This document shows, piece by piece, positions 1-10,166 of a DNA stretch of 64,000 bases. The position numbers and the translations under genes were made by a program. The DNA lies in contig QEAR01000043.1 in assembly GCA_006535965.1 (NCBI GenBank), forward strand, positions 1-64,000, written 5' to 3'. The notes beneath the pieces were generated by a model. The model had not been told where the DNA came from. It saw nothing but the letters and a program-made list of their open reading frames with translations, and ran no database searches. Source of the stretch: Spizellomyces sp. 'palustris' (lineage: Eukaryota > Chytridiomycota > Chytridiomycetes > Spizellomycetales > Spizellomycetaceae). Numbering within the stretch: position 1 is the stretch's first letter; the number at the start of each line of letters is the position of its first letter.

Positions 1-248
1 ATTCAATTGGCTGCAATGCTACAAGTACTAACATTTGTATTTTCCCACGCACTATGCATCTGGCACTATCTGAACTTGGTCCATGCCACCAGAAGAAAAG
101 CATCGTATATTCCTTTATCATACATCGAGAGTGGAGACGAGATGACCCGTTGCTTCACATTGATCTGATTGAGACCCTGATAAGCATTGCGCAAAGGAAA
201 ACTTTGCACATTCAAGTGAAGTTGCACACGGAGCTAGGACTTGGTATA

Positions 249-1010
249 TCACGAAGAAACGAAAACATCCACCTTTCTGTAAGGCTCTTTTAAATCCTGT
301 GTTGACATGTCTTCGCGGAAGACATGTAGTTTGAGATTACGTGGGACGTTTGACCATCGTCCACTATGATACATTCGTTCTGGGTCATAGTTTTGGAACG
401 ATGCGTTTTTCCTTTTTCTCCTCTGTGGAACCCAAAAACAAGATACAGATGTAATACTCGTCGGGGACACTATGGTGCGCTATGGTCACCGGTGCTGGGG
501 TGACGTAGAGCATGGAGCAATTCACCAATGATGTGTGGAGGACTATGGAACTGATCTGCCGCTAGTACCATCCACCACCATATATTCAAGCCTGGATATT
601 TGGATTTTTCTAAAGATTGGCAGGATTGTGGCCTAAAAATATTATTCTGCCCCAAGTATTTCAATACCAAGCTTTGTCAGCGTATTGAGCATCGCTTCTT
701 CTTTTGTCCCACTCGCCTGCTTGGTTTCTCTTTGTCACTCAATCCCATCACCTGTTGCAGATAGCGCCTTCTCATCCTAACTAGATGTTCAGCACAACTT
801 AGAATGAAGGAAGGAGTCAAGGATTCAAATAGATAGCATCGATGGGACCTCGCGAGCAGCATATTAGCATTATCGGTAAACAGTCTGGCATCGCATCCCG
901 CGGATAGCAAGAGAATGGTTTCCATCCGAGTTTTTACGCCAGCAGCTAGAATAAGGACGATTAACAAACTGTACTCAGCTGAAATAAGCCCATTCTGTGC
1001 AGTCTGGGCA
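249..1010 (-). CDS. Possible ankyrin-like hypothetical gene (fragmentary model)
   Basis: Three adjacent open stretches on the minus strand (about 1010-677, 670-470, 470-249) could be exons of one gene read away from the 4E-T-like gene. The first stretch contains an LAAGVKTRMETILLLSAGCD segment, which fits a degenerate ankyrin repeat (AA-x-G ... LLL-x-x-G-A/C-D). The last ends in a basic region with SGRWSNVPRNLKLHV. I could not find a convincing start codon or join the pieces in phase, so boundaries are approximate and the product is unknown. It could equally be chance open frames in an intergenic region. Confidence 0.25.
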
Positions 1011-1296
1011 GGAGAGGTTCACGGACATCCTTCAACAGAAATGCGAGTAAGCGATCGGACGCGCATTGGCAAATCAGTCACATGACGTTCGAGGAGTCAG
1101 GTGCGCCAGGGAACTTGCCCGTCGTAACTCTTGGGAAATCTTGCTTGAAATTTGGCCCAATTGCCACCTCGAAAATTACCTTATTGCTCTCTCTCAGACA
1201 TCTCCATCAACACGTTACACTTGGCACATTTTTGCGAGCATCGAAATCCGTCTCTTCTTTCCACCCCGAACCCCTCTACTGGGTCGTAGATCCGTG

Positions 1297-4250
1297 ATGT
1301 CGAGTGCTGGCGAGGCAACCATTATACGCTACCCACGAAGCCTTCTGCTGGAGTTGCAGCATAGCCCGCTGGTCCAGAAACCAGAATGCTTGCCGAATGT
1401 TGCTGAGTTGATGAGGTACACGGGCCTGACGGTGTTGATGCGCCGCTCCCTTGTTCCAGCACTGATTACCCATCTAACTGCAACATTCCTACTCCCACAA
1501 TATCAGTGTTTCTCAGATACGCACTGTGAATAAGACCAGTGATGGTGCAAGTAAAGGGGACGCCCTTGAGGGGAAACCACGGTCTCATGCTAAAAATGGA
1601 GAAGTAACCGCAGATAGAGGAGGAGACGTGGATCTTCACTCTCTTCGCTCAAAACCTTCTACATCTGGGTCCTTACCACGGACTTCTGGTGAGCACGACT
1701 AGGCCTTGATTCTTACGTACAACATATAGCCTTACCTGATCTGCATCTGCAGCTGTTGGAGAAAAAACTATTGTATTTGGGCCCCCAAAGATGAACTTCG
1801 CGTCCGCACAATCCACTGGCAATAAGCCTGTAGATCATGTTGAATCTAAATCCGGTGCAAAGCCTGTTGAAGACTTTCCCAGGCCTCCAAAGGTATGTGG
1901 TGTGCCCGCCATTTGTGTTGATACCGTCGATTGATACAATGGCACTCTTCAGTATTCGGTTGCAGAGCGCATGGCGTCACGCCAAAGCAACCTAAACAAC
2001 ACCAAACAACGAGAAAACGGCGCGACGGCCATCCCAACGAGTGAACCTCCTCAAAGACGCCTAAGCGTATCGGACCGCTCATCGGACCGGGGGACACGCA
2101 ATTCGGAAAGGCCAACCACTGGGCGAGATAGCGACAAATTGGCGCGGGACTCCGACCGAGTGAACAGTTCAGGAGCGACTTCCAAAATTAGAATGGGGGA
2201 ACCCGGCTCGTGGAGAGATCGCATGGAAGGTACGGCCACCCGCAGCCAGAAGCGCATGACTTCAGTCTAAACCCTGATCAATTCTTGCATTTTCACGCAG
2301 GCCCTTCTGCTCGTTCGGCGATGGGTAAGGCAGTTCTGGAAAGTCGCTATTCGGGTGGTACACGCCGGCAGGGCCGTGACCAACAACCAGAGTGGATGAC
2401 GGCGGATATGGAGAAATTAAAATTGGAGAGTACCAGCAGCCCTTCAAATGAACCTCACTCTTCTGCGTCCGGCGAGGATGACATACAGCGGTTCAAGGCT
2501 CAGATGAGGAATCGCGAGCGATTGGCGAGACTGGAAGCAGGCGATGAGAGGATGAATGTCACTCCCGCAGAAGAATTAGTGCCCAGTAACAAGGCGCCTC
2601 AATCAATGGCTAAGGAGAATGATGGCGTAGATTCCTTTTTTGATATGGGCTTTGACTTCAACAAAGTAGATGTTGGGGAGCTTTTTGAAGGACGGAAGAG
2701 TGAACAGGCTGGTTCCGGTCACAAGTTTTCCGAACGATCACGATTTGCTCGTTTTTGGAGTGATGAATCAGAAACCGACTCACAGATGTTATCGGTGCTT
2801 AGACCTGAACACGCTAACGAGAACATGCAAAGGATTGTCATTTCCGACCTGTTTGACGCAGGTGCTGCCGGGCTTCGGGACCAATCTGCACGCACCCGCC
2901 TTTTCTCACAACACCACGTCGAGCAGAGCACGTCTTCTGGAATTCTGCCCGGCCCCCGCCACGTTTTAAGTGAAGACGATGTCATCTCACGCTATCGTGC
3001 GAAGCAGCGGGTACTCTTGGCGGAAGAAGACATCATTACCCGTTACAAAAGCAAGCAAATGGGTTCAGGGAATGCAGATTCACTGGCACCCAGCTATCTG
3101 AATGAGAACAGCACATCAGTTAGGGATGTAGCGATGGATCATCGTCGCGTCCATCCCATAAGAGCCGATCCGTCGGAGGAAGATCGAGCGGGCATCAACC
3201 GCGTGATGGAGAAGCTCGCGTTCTTTGGAATGAGCCAGGTACGATTCAGTCCGATGATTTCACTCTACTTTGTGAGACTTACTTGCCTTTGCTAGACCCC
3301 TATTGTGAATGAAGAACCACAAGGTCTGCGTCAAAAGCATCAGCACATGAACCAGTCGGCTGCTCTGCGCACCCATTCATCCGATCACCCGTCCATACAT
3401 CATACATATTCAATTCCGCCACAATCCCAATTTTATGAACGCGAGCAGGGCCCACGCCCTCAAGCTCAATCTTTGTATCGCAGCACCATGAATATGGGTC
3501 TTCCTGACGATCCGACATCTCAGTTAACCGCAATGATCCAAGCTGCTAGCAAAGCGAAGCAAAATCATCAAAGTCCACAGGATGGCTTACGTCCTCTCAA
3601 ACAGACTGTAGATCCTGTCGACTTCCTTGCGGGAGGTAGGGTAAATCCCTTGAATGCTTTGACGAGAAGTAGGCTAAGGTCCAACTGCTCGTAGATACTC
3701 GAGGTCCACCTGCTGCACCGAATGTTATGTTTGTTCCTCCCTTCGGCACCATGGGACATCCAATTCGGCCAGGATTGGGCCATGTGAGCATCTGTGATCG
3801 ACTCTCTACATTCCATCAGGCAACTGACGTATCTGTCTTGTTTCAATGAAGCAGGGCTTGCAGCATCCTCCCGTGGCCATGCGACCCAGCGTGCCTCCTT
3901 TTCTTCCCAATGGACCGGTTCCGTTCATTCCTCCCCATTTGCTGCCACCTGGTGCCTCGCAGTTCCCGCCGCAACCGCCACTTCTTCCCGGAATGTTCCC
4001 TCCTGGAAGTGTACCCCCATATGGGATACCTGGTGTCCCGCCCCCCTATCCAGGTGTGTAATGTTAGAGTGAGTTCATGGCTCCTAAGGCGATCTTTGGC
4101 GTGAGTGGAATGAACGAAGGGAGACCAATGACCTGATTCTAACGCGTGTCGTTTGTAGTGTTCATGAATCCTGGCGTCCCACTTCCGCCTATGAAACCCC
4201 CACCCGTCGATGACATCGACAAACCGAACATTCTTCAGTCCGCCTCTTGA
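1297..4250 (+). CDS. 4E-T-like eIF4E-binding protein
   Basis: Nine exons (1297-1415, 1507-1688, 1753-1892, 1953-2229, 2301-3238, 3296-3635, 3695-3783, 3855-4053, 4159-4250) join in phase to give about 791 residues. About ten residues in lies YPRSLLL, which fits the canonical eIF4E-binding motif Y-x4-L-phi, followed by GPPKMNFASA. The middle carries SRFARFW, like the SRFSRWF element of metazoan 4E-T, and three copies of an EDD-I-x-R-Y/F-K/R-x-K motif. The C-terminus is proline-rich (PPFLPNGPVPFIPP). Such proteins bind the cap-binding factor eIF4E and, with DDX6/PAT1/LSM14, repress mRNA in P-bodies. The binding motif is seen directly; assignment to 4E-T rather than another eIF4E-binding protein is inference. 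Most of the chain is disordered and low in complexity. It converges on the GT15 gene 290 bp downstream. Confidence 0.5.
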
Positions 4251-4540
4251 ATTGGTTTTCGAGCGGTTCCCTATTCGTCATTCTAGTAGGTGAATGTAAA
4301 TGTCCGGCATGTCTTGTGTGGATTGTATAAATGTGCGAACTCCATCAATGAGAGCAATAGCATGGGATGATCAGCAAATTTTGTTCCAGGGAGGAAAACC
4401 CATGACACTTGTACAGGACCTTCCACATCTCATATCAGATGTCGAGGCCAGCGTTCCTTTCAATTGTCAAATACATATTAAGAAACAATAAAACAAATCT
4501 AGCATTATATATACAGAAGTCTATATGCCTAATACTAATA

Positions 4541-5821
4541 CTATGACTGCTTAGACCTCTCAGCACGCTCGCGCTCTTGCCGGAGTTTGAAAGCGCGCCT
4601 CGACGCTTCTCCTCCCCCAAATAGGTCAAACCAACGACCTGTACAAGAGTAATCGTGCAAGTCAAATGTTTCGGAACCATCACACTGACATCGACCTGCC
4701 ATGGCAGGTTGATCCACGGGGCAGTGCATAATAGGATTGTGGTAGTAGCCGATTTCGTTGAAGAAGTGTATCTGTTCGGGCTTTAAAAGCATGGCGACAG
4801 CGATCGAGTGAACTGGAGCATCCCCCCACCTCTCGTAGAAAAAGCCACCCGCTTTATCTAAGTAATTAAAAAACTCCAAGTATGCCCGGGATCGCCATAA
4901 GTGAAGGCTAGCAATCTCAAAGTTCGACCAAAAGTGACATAGATTATACTCGTCAGGCTTATTTCCAAGCCAGCGCATGGCATTGTCCTTTCGTACGAAG
5001 CTAGGATGCTCATTTATGAACTGACGAACTGTTTTCCATAGAGTAGGTATCGTTTCCGAGAACTCGTAGAGCGAAACAGTAAATCCGTACAGCTTATTGT
5101 TTTCTTGCAGATACCGGAACGGATCGTCAGGTATGTCGCAAAGAAACGCGACTGATGGCTCAACGCGCCAGTAATAATCATATTGGTCGAGTAAAGGATG
5201 GCGAAAGAAAAATCCCGAGTTAAAGCGACACATGTGACGATATGATTCGCTCCCCCCATAGATCACATCCTTCGCAGCCATCTCTAACCGAGCCTTTTTT
5301 GCAACTGTCTGATTTATCCAATCCGGATATGACCAGTGTTCTTTAGGAATAAAACCAAACTGAATATCCGACTCTGGTGATATCCCTCTCATCGTAGTTT
5401 TAAAGTCTTCAGAGAAGGGTTCATCGTTTAAATAAACATAAGGATAATGGTACTTGTGGTTGAATCTCTTCTCGAGCTGCTCAATAGAGTTCTTGGCACC
5501 ATCCAAGTCCTCATTCCGGGCGAGCATTACTATAACGCCACGTACGCGCGGTGTCCCAAGAGTGTCCGAGTTGTTTGCAACGCTATCCACGGCTACCAAT
5601 GTTATCCCAGCCCTTTGAGCAAAAGCCACATCCGCTCGGGTGTAGGGTGAGCCCGGTTGGTGGAGGATCCGGTTAAGATACGCTTTCTCGGCTATGCCGT
5701 TGGGGAAGCCGTATTCGGAGTCTTGGGCGGACAGGGAATTATAAAGGCTTACAAGAGTGATAGCGACCAGAACCGTGCCAGTTAGCAGGCGCAGTGTTCT
5801 GCCTCTTGGTAGGGTTATCAT
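4541..5821 (-). CDS. Alpha-1,2-mannosyltransferase, GT15 (KRE2/MNT1/KTR) family
   Basis: A single-exon gene of 426 residues. It has a short cytosolic N-terminus, a signal-anchor helix at about residues 9-28 (LRLLTGTVLVAITLVSLY), a stem, and a full GT15 catalytic domain. Family landmarks are RGVIVMLARNEDL, YPYVYLNDEPF, YYWRVEPSV (the Glu of YWRVEP is the proposed nucleophile in yeast Kre2), DNAMRWLGNKPDEYNLCHFWSNFE and GDAPVHSIA. These Golgi type II membrane enzymes transfer mannose from GDP-mannose onto O- and N-linked glycans of secreted and wall proteins. The family is largely fungal, which helps place the organism. The charged tail (RQERERAERSKQS) follows the domain. It is transcribed divergently from RPAP1 with 183 bp between the start codons. 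Confidence 0.92.
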   Translation of the reverse strand: MITLPRGRTLRLLTGTVLVAITLVSLYNSLSAQDSEYGFPNGIAEKAYLNRILHQPGSPYTRADVAFAQRAGITLVAVDSVANNSDTLGTPRVRGVIVMLARNEDLDGAKNSIEQLEKRFNHKYHYPYVYLNDEPFSEDFKTTMRGISPESDIQFGFIPKEHWSYPDWINQTVAKKARLEMAAKDVIYGGSESYRHMCRFNSGFFFRHPLLDQYDYYWRVEPSVAFLCDIPDDPFRYLQENNKLYGFTVSLYEFSETIPTLWKTVRQFINEHPSFVRKDNAMRWLGNKPDEYNLCHFWSNFEIASLHLWRSRAYLEFFNYLDKAGGFFYERWGDAPVHSIAVAMLLKPEQIHFFNEIGYYHNPIMHCPVDQPAMAGRCQCDGSETFDLHDYSCTGRWFDLFGGGEASRRAFKLRQERERAERSKQS

Positions 5822-6004
5822 CTCTCATCAGGGTACCGGGCGCACAAAAGGCCGGGAGGAAAGCGGATGCAACAGCGACTTAAATAAGGGTAATGGAGGA
5901 AACTTTGCGGACTTCTATCGACATCAAACGACCCAAAACTAAAAATATCCGCTATGCCCGGAGATTCCATTCCCGGCGGGTCATCCATTTGACTCATTAT
6001 CCAC
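5822..6004. promoter_or_regulatory. Bidirectional promoter region, GT15 / RPAP1
   Basis: This 183-bp gap separates two divergent start codons, so it must hold promoter elements and 5' leaders for both genes. It is not strongly AT-rich and I see no clear TATA box. The extent depends on using the first RPAP1 ATG at 6005; a second in-frame ATG lies at 6062. Confidence 0.45.
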
Positions 6005-9000
6005 GTGATGTCGTCCCAGCTTTTGAACAATGTTGGATTTGGGAGATCTTGCGAGCCCAAAATGTTCCGAGGTGTGGAGCGCCCGTCAGCCCAAGACGAT
6101 GAGGACACATTACTGCAGCTTCAGGAAAGCTTTGTGAGTGGGCGTCAACCAGCGACCAAGTCCTTGCGTATAGATGGAACGGGAAAGCCAATTAAGAGTC
6201 CCCCAAAGAGTGCACGGCTGACGACTGCTGTTGAAAAGGGCAAGAAGCGATCGATATTTGCGGAACGTAGGGCTCGAGAGCAGGGTGCACAAGATGTAGC
6301 AGAGTCAAAGGAGGCGTCTGAGATACCAGGGCTACGTAGGGAGGTTGTTTCCGCCGACGCTCTTTTCGGGGAGGTGATGTCTGATGTTCACGAAAGAAGC
6401 CCAGATCCGCCTTCCACGATGGCGCCCACGGGGCCGCATCCTTCGGCTGGATTTCCGACAGTTGTCCATCGTAGTCAAAGGCTAAATCGAAATAGAGCAT
6501 CTTCGACCAGAATCACAGAGTCCGCACACCGGGGATCGCACTTCAATGAGTTTCTTAGTCTTGACGGTGGAGACGAATCTCCGGATATACACGGCCAGAA
6601 TCTGCAGACGTTACAGTCAATGTCTCCACAAGAAATTGAGGAAGCGCAAGCGGAAATTCGTGCGAAATTGGATCCTTCGTTGATCCAGATGCTTCTACAA
6701 CGGGCGACCCAGAAATACGGACGTGATGAACCACCTGTAGAACAGCTAGTAGAGCCGCCCGTAGAGTCGCAGCAACCGTGTCTGGGGCAAGCACGGGCAC
6801 ATTCGAGCATGCGTTCTGCTGAGGGGCGATCGGAATTGACAGCACCAGCCTGGTCACCTTCGATGAAAGACAATACTGCTCTCACAAATGCTAAATCTCT
6901 AATTGAGACGTGGATTCCACCAGATAAAGCGGAACATGAAAAATTAGAGTGGATAGGCTTTATGGACGACCAAATCATTGAGAACAGCGCGGTGGCAAAT
7001 GCAGCCGAATTGCGGTTTGATTTGTCAGGAAGGATTATCGAGAGAGGTACTCAAATTCCAGTGCATCGCGGTCTGCATCATCATGGGGTTGATCCCGAGA
7101 CACCTGGTTATACTCTGGACGAACTTTTACACTTGTCTCGAAGCACGGTCCAGGCCCAGCGTGCCGCAAGCGTGCGAGTCTTGGGCGCTATAATAGCAGA
7201 TATTTATGCCGGTGCCTACAGCAAAGCACGGGGAATAGCATTGATTTGGCATTCTTTGCGTGCAAATGTACTCCTGCATCTGCGATTCGCACTGGACGAC
7301 TCTCACGAGACCGTAGTGACGAATTCCCTCGCCGCTCTTGCCGCAAGTGTGGGGACGGGATCATTAACTGATGACGATGAGGAGCAATGTTGGGATCAAC
7401 TGCTTCTTACCCGGCTGAGTTACCGAGCGTATGCCATATCAGTCTCGAATCAAGCGGACTTCAAATCCCGCGCTTCTGGACGGGAAAATTCATCGGACAA
7501 AATCGATCATGACGGTTCAATAGGCTCTGTCATTCAACTGGTTCGACGAGACGCCATACTCGGCTTGATCTCTACCGATATTCTCGCACGATTCAGGTAT
7601 CTTCTGCAGTCTCGTAACTTACCTGCCGAAGCTGTGAACGATATCCTACAAATTTTGATTCGCATATGTCGGCATTCACATGCAGCCGCGGTTCAGATAG
7701 CGGAATGTCCCGATCTGGTGGATGTGGTACATAATAGATTCCTACGTGTTCCCTGGCCCTCCATATCCAATTCTCAGTCGACTGCCTCTTTGAACGCCGT
7801 CAAACTTGTGCGACTATTATGTCAGAGTGGCAGGGATATTGCCGAGAGCCTGATCCGCTTCCACATCGTCGAGGATGCAATGAAATTTATTATGCTGGGC
7901 CCTGACGAAATGAGTGACATCTCCCGTGACCTTAGTTGGTATCTTCAGGCGGAAGTATGGTCTCTGCTGGGCGTTCTTTTTTCATATGGATTGTGCATTC
8001 AGTTGTTCAATGACTATCACTCAGCTATCTTGAGTCGTGCACTAGAGTTATTCGGTTCTGAGGTGCCTGAAGCATCGCCTTCGACGATTGTCCGGAGCCA
8101 GATCCTGCTGCTGCGTATGATTACGGCGGTTTTACGACCTGTTGAAGGAACGTCAGATGCTTTTCCGCCGAACCATGCTCTGCGACCTTTTGCAGATTTA
8201 GTGGTAAACAAAGTTCTCGCAAGCAGAACGGAACGGAACGCCAACGGCAATCTTCTTCGTTCTGCGGCTTTCGACATGTTGGCGCTGTATGGACAGCAGG
8301 TTTTGGCGGATCCAGCTGGTGACGGGTTTAATTTTATGCAAGAGGCGACGAGTATCATGGACTGTATCCGACGCGCGCCAATGCCGAATTTCAGCTTCGC
8401 TAGGTCTTCCATTGAAGTTATCACAGACCAAGTGATTGTCGCCACTCCGCCCCTAGGACAACATTTGGTTGGCTTGCAAAATAAGCCACGTACTTCAGTT
8501 GCGACCGCCATGCTTGATCTAAATGCGTACTTTGATTACGGCTGCTCCCTCATGACTTTGTACTCATCATTTGTTGGTATCAGCCGCGAGTGGGATGAGT
8601 TTGTATCTGAACAATTAAGCAATGATCAAGTACTTAGTTGGGTCACTGGAACTGCTGAGTCACTCGACCGTATCGCTGTGCATAGCGATATCCTTCGATG
8701 GTTTCTGCCGGGCAGGGGGATGCTCCTGTACTCTTGGCTTCTTGCTTCTGAAACCCTCCAGTCACACGGAACTATAAACTATTCCCTGGACGGAATATAC
8801 GGCTGTGCGGTAGCCCTCGCAGCGCTTCCGGAACTCCTGCCCGGCGAAGAATGCGTAGCTTCAAAGCTTCTAAACAGGTTTATATTGCATCCGCGCGTCC
8901 AGAATACCCTTATTGCGATGGATGAATCCCTAGTGCAGTTGGAAACTCAGGAGCTTGCACCACAACGTTTGCAGGAGTTTCTTGATTACGGCCTCTATGA

Positions 9001-10003
9001 TAACACCTCTCTAAAACGATCAGAAGGACTGTTTGGGCGAGCGGCGCGGGGCCTGGATTCCCTCATATTGGATGAGCAGGAGGGTAACGCATCCTTACCT
9101 GTGCGACTGGATTGGATAATGTCTCCATTCGCACTTCTGCTCGCTGATTCGAAGAAATTTGGACACCTCCTACTTGCAGTCAAAAGGGAACAGAAGAACA
9201 GAGAAGACGCGAATGATTTGGTTGCAGAATGTTTAGCATTAGGGGAAAGGGTCGACCGAATCGTGCGACCGCAATGGTATATGAGAAGGGTGCCGGACCC
9301 AGTCAAGATTGCTCGCTTGATGTGCATTTTCCTGCTACCTTCGTCCACCGATGAGGAGATGTTTAGGCGTACCGACATCAGTAAAATGCTGACATCTGGG
9401 CTGTTACGTTACGGAACACATTCTCACAGGTGGAATGATTCGGAGCTCGACGAGGCATGTGGTGGTAGCGGGAAGTTTTTCCAGCTGTATCAGGAGTTGG
9501 TAGAGCAGTATAGTGCTGTGTCGTTTGGTGATGAGGTCTTTGCCCGTTACCTGCTTTTCCCTCTGGCCATGCATTACCCTTCCGACTATCGCGAGCTCTT
9601 TTGGGACCATTTGAAAGAACTGTTACACCTCTTTACGATGGAGAAGTCGCAACTGCCAACGGCTGACGATGCGGCGCAATTTTACTATCCATATGAAACT
9701 GAGGAGAAAGTTTTGCTGTTGTACGCAAGTGCTCTTGCGAGTGGCAAGGTTTCATCGTCATCAACACCTTTCCTCTACGATGTGGCGGTGCACCATTTGA
9801 GTGGTGCTTTGGCGGATGAGTGTCCGGAATCGGTCGGGGTAAGATTCAAGAAGCGTTCAGTACAGGTAGCAGCTAGTCAAGTGGCCAAGGATATCCTTGA
9901 TGACATTGTGCGGCGGGGACGATCAGATGGAAATGGACGTACGGTAGAGTGCGGCGATGAGTCATTCGATGGTATAGCTATTCATTCCTCGGTGGGCGAG
10001 TAG
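6005..10003 (+). CDS. RPAP1-like RNA polymerase II-associated protein
   Basis: An uninterrupted 1332-residue frame, unusual here because most neighbours have introns. Three blocks match the RPAP1 family. Near residues 75-95 there is a basic KKRSIFAERRAREQG segment. At about 207-238 lies the RPAP1_N-type block SPQEIEEAQAEIRAKLDPSL. At about 330-345 lies the RPAP1_C-type LRFDLSGRIIERG, followed by a histidine-rich linker, LDELLHLSRSTVQAQR and a long alpha-helical HEAT-like C-terminal region. RPAP1 helps assemble and deliver RNA polymerase II to the nucleus with RPAP2/3 and GPN GTPases, and links Pol II to Mediator. Length is close to human RPAP1 (about 1390). Two nearby ATGs (6005, 6062) leave the exact start open. 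Its stop lies 163 bp from the IFT70 stop (convergent). Confidence 0.86.
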   Translation: MMSSQLLNNVGFGRSCEPKMFRGVERPSAQDDEDTLLQLQESFVSGRQPATKSLRIDGTGKPIKSPPKSARLTTAVEKGKKRSIFAERRAREQGAQDVAESKEASEIPGLRREVVSADALFGEVMSDVHERSPDPPSTMAPTGPHPSAGFPTVVHRSQRLNRNRASSTRITESAHRGSHFNEFLSLDGGDESPDIHGQNLQTLQSMSPQEIEEAQAEIRAKLDPSLIQMLLQRATQKYGRDEPPVEQLVEPPVESQQPCLGQARAHSSMRSAEGRSELTAPAWSPSMKDNTALTNAKSLIETWIPPDKAEHEKLEWIGFMDDQIIENSAVANAAELRFDLSGRIIERGTQIPVHRGLHHHGVDPETPGYTLDELLHLSRSTVQAQRAASVRVLGAIIADIYAGAYSKARGIALIWHSLRANVLLHLRFALDDSHETVVTNSLAALAASVGTGSLTDDDEEQCWDQLLLTRLSYRAYAISVSNQADFKSRASGRENSSDKIDHDGSIGSVIQLVRRDAILGLISTDILARFRYLLQSRNLPAEAVNDILQILIRICRHSHAAAVQIAECPDLVDVVHNRFLRVPWPSISNSQSTASLNAVKLVRLLCQSGRDIAESLIRFHIVEDAMKFIMLGPDEMSDISRDLSWYLQAEVWSLLGVLFSYGLCIQLFNDYHSAILSRALELFGSEVPEASPSTIVRSQILLLRMITAVLRPVEGTSDAFPPNHALRPFADLVVNKVLASRTERNANGNLLRSAAFDMLALYGQQVLADPAGDGFNFMQEATSIMDCIRRAPMPNFSFARSSIEVITDQVIVATPPLGQHLVGLQNKPRTSVATAMLDLNAYFDYGCSLMTLYSSFVGISREWDEFVSEQLSNDQVLSWVTGTAESLDRIAVHSDILRWFLPGRGMLLYSWLLASETLQSHGTINYSLDGIYGCAVALAALPELLPGEECVASKLLNRFILHPRVQNTLIAMDESLVQLETQELAPQRLQEFLDYGLYDNTSLKRSEGLFGRAARGLDSLILDEQEGNASLPVRLDWIMSPFALLLADSKKFGHLLLAVKREQKNREDANDLVAECLALGERVDRIVRPQWYMRRVPDPVKIARLMCIFLLPSSTDEEMFRRTDISKMLTSGLLRYGTHSHRWNDSELDEACGGSGKFFQLYQELVEQYSAVSFGDEVFARYLLFPLAMHYPSDYRELFWDHLKELLHLFTMEKSQLPTADDAAQFYYPYETEEKVLLLYASALASGKVSSSSTPFLYDVAVHHLSGALADECPESVGVRFKKRSVQVAASQVAKDILDDIVRRGRSDGNGRTVECGDESFDGIAIHSSVGE

Positions 10004-10166
10004 AAACAAGCACACCATGTTCTTTTTATCATTTGTAGATAATTGCACACCATGTACATAGCTGGATAATCCCTGTACAGCAGTGGGCTTTTTCGGCAAA
10101 CTGCTGGGATTTCTTTCCACCCCAATATTAGATATGCTCTGAGACTTTTTACAATATTCATTACAG

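Noticed and set aside
8017-8511. Minus-strand frames inside RPAP1
   Set aside because: They are fully contained in a long conserved coding frame on the other strand.
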